Counted from the first letter of the stretch, positions 1 through 8,668 are shown. The stretch: DNA of 64,000 nt from Pectinatus haikarae (GCF_015732185.1 NZ_WIQM01000004.1:62001-126000), one strand, 5' to 3'. The notes: a model not told the origin generated them from the letters alone. A program made the numbers and translations.

Positions 1-139
1 CGGTTAACGCATTTTGCATTTCATTGACAGGATTAACATTAAAGGCTTGTTTTATTTCCGTCTGGGATTTATCAAGTTCTTTTGACAGTCCAGACGAATC
101 AGCGCCTATTTTTACCATCAGTTCGGATATTACTGACAT
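1..139 (-). CDS. Phage tail tape measure protein, N-terminus (partial)
   Basis: Only the first 46 codons are in the window, reading leftward off the edge. The start is an ATG at 139 preceded by an AAAGGA ribosome binding site. The N-terminus contains MVKIGADSSGLSKELDK, a pattern typical of the opening of tail tape measure proteins. The position directly after the tail assembly chaperone pair fits the usual siphophage order. The protein would set tail length and occupy the tail tube. An exported moron gene on the other strand is inserted between it and the chaperones. Confidence 0.75.
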   Translation of the reverse strand, partial: MSVISELMVKIGADSSGLSKELDKSQTEIKQAFNVNPVNEMQNALT

Positions 140-252
140 ATTTATTTCCTTTACACAATAATTTTATTTTTAATCTCAGAAAAAAGTATTTATAAAGGGA
201 TTTTTATTTATTGTCACGAATAATTTTATACTATAAAAGGAGGTATGGTTTT

Positions 253-684
253 ATGAAAAAAATATTATTAAACATTATAGCAACCCTATTTTTACTTACT
301 TCTTTCTGCTATGCAGCCCAATTCCCTGATAAAAATAATATGGATAGCGTTGATTGGACATATGGCGGCACAACAGGAACGGCAATTACATTTTATTACG
401 CACCAAGTCTAACAACACTATCGCCACAAGGAAAATTAGAAACTTGGATTAAAATGGTAATAAAAGATTCTAACGGCAATGTAACCGAAACAGATATAGG
501 TCACAATTTTGTAAATTATACTTTCGAAAACTATAAAGAAATAGAAAGCTTGGAATATGATAGTGACGGAAAGTTAAGAGCAGATTATAGTTATACAGAT
601 GCAAATTGGAAAAATATGCCAGACGGCACCCCATTTGAATCGACGCTACAATCCGCGTTGCAATATGTCAAGGATAATCAATAA
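253..684 (+). CDS. Secreted small protein, moron-like insertion in the tail operon
   Basis: The start is the ATG at 253, behind an AAAGGAGG site; an upstream in-frame start at 211 lacks one. Residues 1-21 are a clear signal peptide ending near CYAA, leaving about 122 mature residues. The mature part has the pattern W(I)K....GN...YdsdGkl....W..mPdGTpfEs, resembling the surface-adhesin E-like fold, but this is tentative. The gene opposes all neighbouring late genes and lies between tail chaperones and tape measure, the classic place for a lysogenic-conversion moron. A second secreted protein with similar features is at 22463. The function is unknown; export is well supported. Confidence 0.7.
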   Translation: MKKILLNIIATLFLLTSFCYAAQFPDKNNMDSVDWTYGGTTGTAITFYYAPSLTTLSPQGKLETWIKMVIKDSNGNVTETDIGHNFVNYTFENYKEIESLEYDSDGKLRADYSYTDANWKNMPDGTPFESTLQSALQYVKDNQ

Positions 685-696
685 TAACATTTAGAC

Positions 697-722
697 GCCG
701 ACAATTGTCAGCGGCCTTTTTT
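697..722 (+). terminator. Probable terminator after the secreted moron
   Basis: A GCCG/CGGC stem with an internal self-complementary ACAATTGT is followed by six T residues, 13 bases after the stop of the secreted protein gene. It sits between two converging genes, so it would insulate the moron from the late operon. Confidence 0.6.
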
Positions 723-728
723 GCATAT

Positions 729-989
729 TTATTTTCTTTCCGGCTCCCGCAGACCAAATTCTTTTAGAAGAATGTTTCTGTCTTCAGCAGCCTTTTTTAA
801 TTGATCTTCCCTGCTCTCATGAAGCGGTTTCATTATTTGCTGCACCGTTATCGGTTCTTTCAGGTGCGGAGCAATAAGCCATGAGGTAAAATATGCACGT
901 TTGAAATCATTTTCTTTTTCTCTTGCCTCATATCCATCAATAAGCTTATAAAATTCATGCGGCTGTAGTTTTTCAAATTGATCCGGCAA
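729..989 (-). CDS. Tail assembly chaperone, downstream (T) part reached by -1 frameshift
   Basis: This 86-codon frame begins at a TTG (989) without a convincing ribosome binding site. Its frame stays open upstream to the stop of the preceding chaperone gene at 1049. Reading back one base at the C AAA AAA TAA site of that gene continues into this frame as IRSFAHWIERSER and on into LPDQFEKLQPHEFYKL. It is therefore best read as the T half of a GT fusion (729-1429), as in lambda G/GT. The fusion recruits tail tube subunits to the tape measure during tail assembly. The residues are helical and charged, as in other T domains. Confidence 0.8.
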   Translation of the reverse strand: MPDQFEKLQPHEFYKLIDGYEAREKENDFKRAYFTSWLIAPHLKEPITVQQIMKPLHESREDQLKKAAEDRNILLKEFGLREPERK

Positions 990-1048
990 TAAATTGAGCG
1001 GTCCGTATGCTATTCTTTCGGACCGCTCAATCCAATGTGCAAATGATC

Positions 1049-1058
1049 TTATTTTTTG
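1049..1058 (-). promoter_or_regulatory. Programmed -1 ribosomal frameshift site
   Basis: On the minus strand the last codons of the chaperone are AGC AAA AAA TAA. A lysine tRNA on the second AAA can slip back one base and re-pair perfectly while the stop codon waits in the A site. The new frame is open for 107 further codons to 729. The position, at the end of the first tail chaperone gene, is where siphophages normally carry this signal. Confidence 0.75.
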
Positions 1059-1429
1059 CTCTCGTACACCACTTCCGGGGGCTTTTCCTTCACCCCCGGA
1101 ATAAAAAGACCGGTTTCATTTATTGCTGTGATTATTTTTGCATTCAGACGATCAAGTGTACCACCGTTGTCACAAAATTCCTGAATAATATCATAGGCTT
1201 GTTCTATGTCTATCCCTTTATCGTCCACAATGCCGTTTTGCAGTGCCGCAGTGGTGACATTGATATCAAGCTGCTGTACTAATCCCCTCGGACCTGCTGC
1301 AAACAAAGATGTGATTGATTTACCTATTGCCCTTTCCATTCTTGCAAGCGATTTTATATTAAAACATAGCTCATATTTTTTGATTGGCTTATCGGCTTTA
1401 CCGATTACAATATCTACACTGTTTTTCAT
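1049..1429 (-). CDS. Phage tail assembly chaperone (G-like)
   Basis: A 126-residue protein encoded between the tail tube gene and the tape measure gene, the standard place of the tail assembly chaperone. The N-terminus is beta-rich and the middle contains LARMERAIGKSITSLF, typical of the GP-G/TAC families that begin with a tail-tube-binding domain. The gene ends on a slippery A6 run next to the stop, so most ribosomes should make this short form and a minority the extended form. The start at 1429 follows an AAGGGG-containing leader. Confidence 0.75.
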   Translation of the reverse strand: MKNSVDIVIGKADKPIKKYELCFNIKSLARMERAIGKSITSLFAAGPRGLVQQLDINVTTAALQNGIVDDKGIDIEQAYDIIQEFCDNGGTLDRLNAKIITAINETGLFIPGVKEKPPEVVYESKK

Positions 1430-1445
1430 TATTTATTCCCCTTTT

Positions 1446-2168
1446 TTATGCACTCACTGCGATAGTCAAGGTAAATGCCGTGGTGTCGGTAGCCACGGCA
1501 AGAACTACATCACCGTTGCTTTGTGCATCGAGATAAGACTGCTTAATTGTCAGAGTGCCGCTGCTATAGCTGTAATCAGTGCCGGCCGTAAGTGCAGTGC
1601 TGCCGTTTTTAACAGTGCTTACCGCTGTTGTCGACGGTGAAATAGTAAACACAGCATCAGTAGGAACAGCTTTGCTAAATGCAGCGGTTGTTTTATCAAT
1701 AGTTGCTGCCGTGATAAGTTCAGAGATCGGCCCGTTGCCTTCGAGTGTTATTTTCACTGTGCCTATCGCATCATGGGCATTGTCGTCATTGTACTCAGTG
1801 ATATAGGCCCAGCCTGTACGGTAAGAACCGTTTTTATAAGCAATTTTTACATGCGCTTGTTTATCATTTATAAAGCAGTAATCGATCATCTGTAAGGCTT
1901 CATCGCTCATGATCTGCAAGCCGCTGTAGTCTATCGACCAGCTTTTGAGTCCCGGCACGGTCGAACCCCAGCCGCCGGAGGTTTTATGCGATGCGTCAAG
2001 TGTATTTGCTTTTCTGCTGAGCGGAGTGTTCCTCTGCCCGCCAATGATAAGCCAATCGGGAGCATCAACAGTTCCCTTGTTCAAATAGAGCAGTGTATCT
2101 TTGCCTGCCTCGGCCACGGATACGTTCGGGTTATCCGGTAAATTATTCAATTCCTGATCTGTTAACAT
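1446..2168 (-). CDS. Major tail tube protein with C-terminal X2/Ig-like domain
   Basis: A 240-residue protein. Residues about 1-155 match phage major tail (tube) proteins: a DLLYLNKG-like start, KSWSIDYSGLQI, then TVKITLEGNGPI. Residues about 160-240 form a separate domain with the signature P.DAVFTISPS..AVSTVKNGS.ALT.GTDYSYSSG.LTIK, the pattern of CBM_X2/Ig-like modules. Subunits would stack into the tail tube and display the extra domain on the outside. It precedes the chaperone pair, as usual. The decoration domain may bind carbohydrate or surface polymers; that is an inference from the family, not shown here. Confidence 0.85.
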   Translation of the reverse strand: MLTDQELNNLPDNPNVSVAEAGKDTLLYLNKGTVDAPDWLIIGGQRNTPLSRKANTLDASHKTSGGWGSTVPGLKSWSIDYSGLQIMSDEALQMIDYCFINDKQAHVKIAYKNGSYRTGWAYITEYNDDNAHDAIGTVKITLEGNGPISELITAATIDKTTAAFSKAVPTDAVFTISPSTTAVSTVKNGSTALTAGTDYSYSSGTLTIKQSYLDAQSNGDVVLAVATDTTAFTLTIAVSA

Positions 2169-2177
2169 ATTTTTTCC

Positions 2178-2579
2178 TCATTTCTTCTGCAATTTAAAGA
2201 TCGCCGTTAGTACGCCATGATATCCATACGTTTCTTCCGGGAATGTTTCAACAAAATCAACATCGCAGTCAATAACGGTATAACCTTCTACTTCAAGTTT
2301 CCGTCCTTTTGCCGTGATAAGCACCGATACATCATTCAGAATACTATTTACAACTTCCTTGTCATTATTGCCGGCCCATATATCTATCTGCATTGATGCA
2401 TTCCAGATTACTGCATTTTTTACACCGGCATTTTTGAAGGTTATCGCACCTATTGTCATATACGGTAATGACGTTTTTTCCGGCACATTACCATATATAG
2501 GCTTATCCTGTCCTGTTTTGATAAGGGCAAATACCGCTTTTTGCAACGGCACAAGCGGTATATCCTTAATAATAATCAT
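2178..2579 (-). CDS. Tail terminator / completion protein (DUF3168-like)
   Basis: A 133-residue protein between the gp10-like head-tail protein and the tail tube, where tail terminators are found. It has the family pattern of an N-terminal helix, then PIYGNVPEKTSLPYMTIG, then a beta-strand stretch WNASMQIDIWAG. It would cap the tail tube after length is set and make the interface with the head connector. Its ATG overlaps the stop of the upstream gene (ATGA), indicating translational coupling. Confidence 0.72.
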   Translation of the reverse strand: MIIIKDIPLVPLQKAVFALIKTGQDKPIYGNVPEKTSLPYMTIGAITFKNAGVKNAVIWNASMQIDIWAGNNDKEVVNSILNDVSVLITAKGRKLEVEGYTVIDCDVDFVETFPEETYGYHGVLTAIFKLQKK

Positions 2580-3016
2580 TGCAGAACCTTCTTAATGCTT
2601 TCCTCAATGCCCGGACGTTCTTTATCCATTGCCGGACGCAGGAAAGGTTTTTTTGGCATTGCACCGTTATTTACATAGCCTTTTACAAAATGTCCGTTTA
2701 TGACCATTGCTTTGCGCCTTACAGGATATACAATACGTCCGCGTGTGCCAAATTCAACAAGATGCGAATGTGGAGCGGTAGATTTTACAATACCGCTTGC
2801 ATAGCTGTAATTGGTATTCGTTTCCATTTTGATGCCCTTTTTCAGATTGCCCGTTGCCGACATTGGGGCGTTTCTCACCGCCTGCTCAAAAACTGCGGTG
2901 GTCCCATTCTTAACGGCTGCTTTAATTTTTTCCTGAGTGGCGGCATCATATTTTTCGATCTGAGCCGTTGCCTTAAATACACCTTCTTCGATATTAGCAT
3001 ATATAAATCGCGGCAT
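2576..3016 (-). CDS. HK97 gp10-like head-tail (neck) protein
   Basis: A 146-residue protein with the HK97-gp10-like pattern: an amphipathic N-terminal helix, APMSATGNLKKGI, then SHLVEFGTRG and a C-terminal PKKPFLRPAMD. It lies between the head closure and tail terminator genes. Members of the family sit at the neck where the capsid joins the tail. Start and stop overlap both neighbours by a few bases, so the whole connector block is one coupled operon. Confidence 0.82.
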   Translation of the reverse strand: MPRFIYANIEEGVFKATAQIEKYDAATQEKIKAAVKNGTTAVFEQAVRNAPMSATGNLKKGIKMETNTNYSYASGIVKSTAPHSHLVEFGTRGRIVYPVRRKAMVINGHFVKGYVNNGAMPKKPFLRPAMDKERPGIEESIKKVLQ

Positions 3017-3333
3017 TACGGATCGACCTCCTTTGTTGTCAGTATAATTTCCCCTGGGGTTGATGTATCGACATGCAGCACCTTATAGGTATGCTCACCT
3101 TCAATAATTTCCCAGCCTTTTTCAATATTACGGGGACGTATGCGCATACCCTGCGTTGTCTCGACTGTTTCACCGCTGCCGATCATTGCCGTTGAAACAA
3201 TCCTGACTCGTAAAAACTCCGCCCAAACATCACCGTCAGAGGTAAAGCTTATCGGCTCACCAAAGCCTTCATCTGCTCCGCCCGATACCGGTTTCATAAT
3301 TTTTATTCTATGCGACATTTTATTTATTTTCAT
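3016..3333 (-). CDS. Head closure / head-tail adaptor protein
   Basis: About 105 residues of the SPP1 gp16/head-tail joining family: MSHRIKIMKPVSG at the N-terminus, a central DVWAEFLRV stretch and C-terminal beta strands with G..TYKVLHVD. The ATG at 3333 is preferred because it lies 6 bases after a GGAG and overlaps the upstream stop as ATGA; an in-frame codon at 3345 lacks a site. The protein plugs the connector to keep DNA in the filled head. Confidence 0.78.
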   Translation of the reverse strand: MKINKMSHRIKIMKPVSGGADEGFGEPISFTSDGDVWAEFLRVRIVSTAMIGSGETVETTQGMRIRPRNIEKGWEIIEGEHTYKVLHVDTSTPGEIILTTKEVDP

Positions 3334-3620
3334 GAGCTGCTCCAATACTGCATTTGCGTAATCAGTGTTCTTATCGCATAACCATAATCTTTTGCTCCGT
3401 CCTGCGTTGAATTACGGTTTTCGTACATTTCTGTAATAACGGCCAATTGTGCAATTTTTGCCTTTGCCGCAAAACCGCTGTCGGTTATATTTGTTGCATA
3501 ATCTGTCACAGCGTCCTTTAAATATGACTCGGACGCTGCAATAAGATTATTTATTAAATCATCCTCAACAGTGCTGTCAACACGCAAATAAAGCTTTGCT
3601 TCATCAAGTGTCACGCTCAT
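3330..3620 (-). CDS. Head-tail connector protein (HK97 gp6-like)
   Basis: A 96-residue helical protein with the gp6-like opening VTLDEAKLYLRVD..EDDLINNLI, followed by AAESYL-type helices. It lies immediately downstream of the capsid gene. Members form a ring below the portal through which DNA passes. The order capsid, gp6-like, closure, gp10-like, terminator is conserved among HK97-type phages, and the neighbours support the call. Confidence 0.82.
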   Translation of the reverse strand: MSVTLDEAKLYLRVDSTVEDDLINNLIAASESYLKDAVTDYATNITDSGFAAKAKIAQLAVITEMYENRNSTQDGAKDYGYAIRTLITQMQYWSSS

Positions 3621-3629
3621 AATGTCACC

Positions 3630-4808
3630 TTAATCGCCAACATCAAGTTTGAGATAAGTCATTGCCGCGGAATCTACTTCCTGCACGTCAAAGCGTTCTA
3701 TTGCCCTGACAAAAGTTGCATTTTTAGTAAATCCGGCTTCAGTAGACACCGCAATTTCAATTCCCACACGGTCAAAAAAGTGTATCAAGTCAGACATAGA
3801 ACCGACAACAAACGGAGCAAGAGTTTTGCCGGCTTCGGTGGTGGTGTCATTAGCTAAAAGCGTATCCTTCAGCATGACGATACGGCGCCCTTTGAAAAGA
3901 TACTGCGTGGGATCGGCAAGACTGGCAGTAAGCAGCGGACGTTTATTGCTGTCTGTTAGCTGGTCAAGATAATCGTATCCCGTCTGGTTTGTAAAAATAG
4001 TCGCACCTGCGGATATTGCCGGGTCGAGTGTTTTATTTAAAGCGGTCTGAATCGACTTATAACCAGTCGTCGGTACCGTTGCGGTAAGAGCATTGATAAT
4101 GGCCAGTATCTGCGCATTTTCGGTATTGATCGCTTTTCTGGCGAAACGCTGGCCGATAACAGACATAATATCAATATCCACATCTTCGAGCAGCTGGTTT
4201 GCTATGGGGATAATATCGCCATAATCCTTCACCGCATATTTTATTTGTGCAAAGTCCAGATCGCTCTGTGCTATTTCGTTGAGTTCTTCAAAGTTAGTCA
4301 GGGTACCGTCTTCTTCACCTATCGTCGGCTGCTGTCCGTTGCGGCTGCCGGCAGTTCTGATTGTGCAGAAGCTTTTCAGCGCGGTATAGGAGCGTCGGAA
4401 TTCCAAAAGCTGGGCAAACTGTTCAGTCGGTATCAGATAACCGCCTTTTGCCGGAGTCGCGCCAACCTGCCCCGGAGTTCCCGCGGCATTAACAATTTTA
4501 TCTGCCACGCTTTTTTCTTCATCGGTCAAAGTCCAGTTAAATACCTGACCAAACACAAGCTTGTTAAATGTGCGGTTGATAAGCTTTTTGTCGTTTTTAT
4601 CAGCAATTGTGTTTATTGGTGTCATGCTCTGCGTGAAATTACTGAAATCACTGTCCTCCATTGCTTTTACGGTATTATATTCCCGGACAAGGTCTGTCAG
4701 TTCTTTTGCCTTAGCCGCGGCATCGTCAAATTTCTCTGCGGCCTGCAATTTTTCAATTTCAGCACGTACCTGCGTAATCTGATTCTTGATTTCATCGGAT
4801 TTTTTCAT
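3630..4808 (-). CDS. Major capsid protein, HK97 fold
   Basis: A 392-residue protein. Residues 1-50 form a charged coiled coil (EIKNQITQVRAEIEKLQ), the delta/scaffold-like domain of HK97-type capsids. After a linker, the fold core begins near GGYLIPTEQFAQLL and includes PTIGEEDGT and the E-loop-like region. The C-terminal part has the HK97 pattern with FDRVGIEIAVSTEAGFTKN. The N-terminal domain is probably removed by the adjacent ClpP-like protease during maturation. Downstream are the connector genes and upstream the protease and portal. Confidence 0.93.
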   Translation of the reverse strand: MKKSDEIKNQITQVRAEIEKLQAAEKFDDAAAKAKELTDLVREYNTVKAMEDSDFSNFTQSMTPINTIADKNDKKLINRTFNKLVFGQVFNWTLTDEEKSVADKIVNAAGTPGQVGATPAKGGYLIPTEQFAQLLEFRRSYTALKSFCTIRTAGSRNGQQPTIGEEDGTLTNFEELNEIAQSDLDFAQIKYAVKDYGDIIPIANQLLEDVDIDIMSVIGQRFARKAINTENAQILAIINALTATVPTTGYKSIQTALNKTLDPAISAGATIFTNQTGYDYLDQLTDSNKRPLLTASLADPTQYLFKGRRIVMLKDTLLANDTTTEAGKTLAPFVVGSMSDLIHFFDRVGIEIAVSTEAGFTKNATFVRAIERFDVQEVDSAAMTYLKLDVGD

Positions 4809-4824
4809 GTTTTATACCTCTTTT

Positions 4825-5613
4825 TTATATTATTTGAGCCATTGCCAGGGCAACAGCTATGTCATTTTTCTGCCTTTTGAGCTTATATTCTGCCAGTTTT
4901 TCAATGTTTTTATCATTGTTTTCCGGCTGTTTTACAGGTTTTTTCGGCATATTTTCCGCTACAAATTTGATATTTTCCGGTATATTGCCTATATTTTCAG
5001 GGAGTTTACCGGCGCATGCCACCATTTGCAGCGCATCTGTGACGTCGACATTAAACAGTTCTGCTGCCTCTACGCCGGTCAGCCATGTTGAATTATTTAC
5101 CAGCTCATGAATCTGATCAGCCGTCACATCTTTTTTTGCATTATCCTGATAGGTTGTTTCAAGTCCCTTTTGAATAGTGTCCAGAACGCTTGCCGCCTGC
5201 AGCAGATCGTTTGCATTTCCCGCGGCCGCCATGCTCGGCTTGTGTATCATGAGATAGGCGTTTTTCGGTATCTGTTTATTGTCGCAGGAAAAAAATATCT
5301 GCGTGGCAATGCTGCCCGCCAGTCCATCAACAATGGCATTGGTCGGTCCGTCATGGCGCTTTAGCATATTTGCTATAGCAGTACCGGCAAATACAGAGCC
5401 GCCCCCGCTGTTGATATAGACATTCAAGGTTTTCCCCTTCAGGCTGTCCAGCTGGTTTTTTATATCGACTGGAAATACATAGCCGTTTACATTGCCGTCT
5501 TCATCACCCAGCCACCAAGACAATAAATTTTTATCCTCATCGTCACATATCTGTCCGGTGACATATAAATCCGCTGATGTGTCAGTCACATTCTTAATTG
5601 CAAATCCTTTCAT
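4825..5613 (-). CDS. Prohead maturation protease, ClpP/SppA-like
   Basis: A 262-residue protein. The ClpP-like domain spans about residues 15-190, with NVYINSGGGSVFAG forming the oxyanion region. The nucleophile is Ser101 in DGLAGSIAT and the general base His124 in MIHKPSM. The C-terminal 60 residues are charged and likely hold a scaffold-like tail. It sits between portal and capsid, and its start overlaps the portal stop (ATGA). It would cleave capsid N-terminal domains inside the prohead. Confidence 0.9.
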   Translation of the reverse strand: MKGFAIKNVTDTSADLYVTGQICDDEDKNLLSWWLGDEDGNVNGYVFPVDIKNQLDSLKGKTLNVYINSGGGSVFAGTAIANMLKRHDGPTNAIVDGLAGSIATQIFFSCDNKQIPKNAYLMIHKPSMAAAGNANDLLQAASVLDTIQKGLETTYQDNAKKDVTADQIHELVNNSTWLTGVEAAELFNVDVTDALQMVACAGKLPENIGNIPENIKFVAENMPKKPVKQPENNDKNIEKLAEYKLKRQKNDIAVALAMAQII

Positions 5614-6866
5614 TCCCCACCTTCGCCTCCTTTCAGTGCAGCATTATTTTTTTTATAAGCACTCCCCAGATCCTGCAGCTTTACATAGCTGCCGTTGGCA
5701 ATGATCACATTGCCGGCTTTATCCGGCGGCATACCCGCATAACGGCGCGCTTCGTTGACTGTATAGACGCTGCCCGCCACATATTTATTAAGCATATCCG
5801 CCTGGGATGCCGGATCACCGCGCAGTATCACGCTGACATTAAATTCATAGCTGAGTCCACGCTGCAGCTCTTTTGTTGTCAATAACTTGCGGTTTAGTTC
5901 CTGCTCATAAAGCGTGATGTTATAAAGCAGCGTATCAACGTAAAAAGTCAAGTTTTGCATGGAGCTGTTTGCATAACTTGACTTATCGTAATTATTTAAA
6001 TGGTTTGGCATGATGCCAAAGGCTGCGGCCACCTGCAGGCTCGAAAACTTTTTTAACTCGTAAAACTGGCTGTCCGTAAGTTTTAATTCCAATGGCACTA
6101 TATCCCAATTTGGCGGCAGCGGTATAATTCTGTCTGTGCGTTGTCCAGCTAATTCGGTTAATTGGGCAATAACATTTTGCATGCTTTTTTTATCTAAATC
6201 ACCAGTATATTTAACGACGGCATTTGCCGTCAATCCTTTTTGGTAAAGATCATTTAAAAAACGCTGCGATGCTTTATTGCCTTGCATGTATGACGCCAAT
6301 ATTTCTCTAACGCTTTTACCGGCGAACCCGTTTCTGCCCAGTTTCCAGCTTTTTACATGTATTACATCATCTGGGTAAAACCAGTAACTTTGCCCGCTCA
6401 CGCTGTCAGTATAAAAATAATAATATTGTCTTTGAGTAAACTGGCTTGTATTGTTAACCCATATCTGCACCATGCGCGGATCAAGGATATATAACCCTTC
6501 CATACTTCCGTCCGGATTACGGTTAATGTAAGCATAGCCGTTACCGTAATGATTCCGACAGTATTCGAGGGATGTGAAAAACTGTGCCGGTGTTAAAACG
6601 GCATTTGGCTGCACATTCAGATATTGATAAGTGTTATGGTCCGTTATCCTGTTTTTGTCGCTGTCTTTTAAGGCAATCGGCATTTTGCCCAGCGATTCAG
6701 ACAGTTTTTTCATGCAAATAAAATAGGTTATCTCCGATATATCCGGTCCGTCGGTGCCGATACGATTATTAAAAAATAAAGCATTTACATCAGAAAGAGT
6801 AAAACCGCCCGAATCATTTTTGATATTTGATCTAAACGCACCGACCATTTTATTTAAAAATGACAC
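5610..6866 (-). CDS. Phage portal protein, HK97 family
   Basis: A 418-residue portal. Motifs typical of the family include ISEITYFICMKKLSESLGKMPIAL near residues 40-65, NGYAYINR near 110, and a DVIHVKSW..DG-like region near 165. The subunits form the dodecameric ring at one capsid vertex that docks TerL and lets DNA in and out. It lies between terL and the protease. The C-terminus is GGEGGE-like and overlaps the protease start. Confidence 0.93.
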   Translation of the reverse strand: MSFLNKMVGAFRSNIKNDSGGFTLSDVNALFFNNRIGTDGPDISEITYFICMKKLSESLGKMPIALKDSDKNRITDHNTYQYLNVQPNAVLTPAQFFTSLEYCRNHYGNGYAYINRNPDGSMEGLYILDPRMVQIWVNNTSQFTQRQYYYFYTDSVSGQSYWFYPDDVIHVKSWKLGRNGFAGKSVREILASYMQGNKASQRFLNDLYQKGLTANAVVKYTGDLDKKSMQNVIAQLTELAGQRTDRIIPLPPNWDIVPLELKLTDSQFYELKKFSSLQVAAAFGIMPNHLNNYDKSSYANSSMQNLTFYVDTLLYNITLYEQELNRKLLTTKELQRGLSYEFNVSVILRGDPASQADMLNKYVAGSVYTVNEARRYAGMPPDKAGNVIIANGSYVKLQDLGSAYKKNNAALKGGEGGE

Positions 6867-6928
6867 TCTTTAGCCTCCTTTCTTTTAATTTTTTATTGGT
6901 TATATATTCTTACCTCTATACGTGGACA

Positions 6929-8668
6929 TTATTCAATATTTTTTGCCGCCTGCATGGCTTTTTCCCACATATCGTAGGCTTCATCGGCTGATATCTGCCC
7001 GTCATCCCTATTCATGAAATACAGTTTCCAAGCATCAAGCACACAGTCGACCGGATCAATACGGTCTGTCTGCGTTATTTTGTCGACCTTTATTTCACCA
7101 AAACTGTTTTTTGTGGTTATGGCGTTGACCATGCTCCACGTTAAGAGCGCATTGTTTTTATCATAGAACACCATGCATGCTTTGACAGACAGCTGAAAAT
7201 CCACTGTTGCATCATTTAAACTTCTTGCCGATTGCACGACTTCGGTCAGATCGCAAGGCATGATATCTTCCAGATCAGCAAGAAAAGTATCAGCATTGTG
7301 ATTGTCATAGCCACAGCCGATGATTTTCAGACCATAATCGGCAATCGCTTGTTTAAGATACTCAATAATCGCTTTATAGTCTGTCTTTATGCCGTACAAA
7401 CCGCTGGTCAAGGTAATAAGGCCTTGGTTCACCCAAACACGGTACGGTGCGTCATCTGTCTTTTCGTGTTCTGCTAGCCGTAGTTCTGGCATAAAGCTAT
7501 GCGAGAAGATATAGACTTTATCGCCCTCAAGCGGGAACACCAGCGCAATGCTGGTTAAATCACCGCCGGAAGATAGGTCAATGCCAAGATAGCATTCCCT
7601 GCCTTTCATATCATGCAATGTCAGATCGGATTCGCACATTTTCCATTTATCAAGGTTGAGCAGTGCGCCGCCCGCGTATGTCACCCAGACGTTAAGCGAT
7701 TTAGTCAAAAAATTAACAAGGTCATCGCCTTGTTTTTCTTTTGCATCTATTGCTTTTTCGGCCATGCGGGCAAGCATGTTTTGATTTAGGGTATTATCCG
7801 CATGCCACAGATGCAGCGGATTTGCTTTTGCCCAGTTTTTTGAGTCCCATATATCATCATCTTTATCCATTTCGGCAATGAAAATAAACAGGGAATCCTT
7901 TTTTATTGTCCCTTCCAACACCTTTTTGCAGAATTGATACTGTTTATAACAGGGACTGTTTAAATCAAATCCTGCCGTTGTTATCGCAATTGTGAGCGCA
8001 TTGTCAACGGTAATCTGCCCATCAAGCATGAGCTTGTACATCTGATTCGTGGGGTGTGCATGATATTCATCAATTATAGCTAAAATACTACGGAACCCAT
8101 CCGCACTTTTGGTGTCCCGCCCGATTGCCTTTATGACAGTACCCGTGACTCGGCTTGTAATCGTGCGGTCATGCGTCCTGATTTTATACAACTCTTTTAA
8201 ATCATCGTCGGACTCTATAAATTTATCTATTTCATCCCAGACAATATTTGCCTGTTCCTGCTTTGTCGCCGTGCAGAATATGCGCCCGAATTGATAACCG
8301 GAAAATCCTGCAAAGTCGTTGCCTAGTTCGCCGGCGATAAATGATTTGCCGTTTTGCCGGCCCATCTGCACATATGCTTCACGGAATCTCCGCTCTTTGC
8401 TGTGCTTTTTACGCCAGCCAAATAACGCGCCGATTATAAAATCCTGAAAGCCGCGTGTTTTTAGCGGCTTTTTCTCTTCACCTTCGCCGATTGTCAGTGT
8501 ATTTGCGATATCTATATGTTTTTCTGCAGCTTTTTTGTCAAAGATATATGCCGAATCTTTATTTGCTATGTCGTCAAGATGCCGCCTGCAGGCAAGGTAT
8601 TCACTGCGCCCGGCTATTTTCTCGCCCGAAACAATCAGCTTTGCATAGGTAGTCGTCCGATCTACCAT
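6929..8668 (-). CDS. terL: Terminase large subunit
   Basis: A 579-residue packaging motor. The ATPase half has a Walker A-like QMGRQNGKS near residues 101-109, Walker B LAIIDEYH near 196-203, and coupling motif IAITTAG near 227. The nuclease half has the first catalytic Asp in LGIDLSSGGDLT near 361-372, a second acidic cluster at GCGYDNHNAD and a final Asp in VDCVLDAWK. Its ATG overlaps the terS stop. It drives DNA into the procapsid via the portal and cuts concatemers. Confidence 0.95.
   Translation of the reverse strand: MVDRTTTYAKLIVSGEKIAGRSEYLACRRHLDDIANKDSAYIFDKKAAEKHIDIANTLTIGEGEEKKPLKTRGFQDFIIGALFGWRKKHSKERRFREAYVQMGRQNGKSFIAGELGNDFAGFSGYQFGRIFCTATKQEQANIVWDEIDKFIESDDDLKELYKIRTHDRTITSRVTGTVIKAIGRDTKSADGFRSILAIIDEYHAHPTNQMYKLMLDGQITVDNALTIAITTAGFDLNSPCYKQYQFCKKVLEGTIKKDSLFIFIAEMDKDDDIWDSKNWAKANPLHLWHADNTLNQNMLARMAEKAIDAKEKQGDDLVNFLTKSLNVWVTYAGGALLNLDKWKMCESDLTLHDMKGRECYLGIDLSSGGDLTSIALVFPLEGDKVYIFSHSFMPELRLAEHEKTDDAPYRVWVNQGLITLTSGLYGIKTDYKAIIEYLKQAIADYGLKIIGCGYDNHNADTFLADLEDIMPCDLTEVVQSARSLNDATVDFQLSVKACMVFYDKNNALLTWSMVNAITTKNSFGEIKVDKITQTDRIDPVDCVLDAWKLYFMNRDDGQISADEAYDMWEKAMQAAKNIE

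Noticed and set aside
4245-4880. 211-codon rightward ORF over the capsid gene
   Set aside because: A shadow of the major capsid protein frame; no ribosome binding site and no domain.
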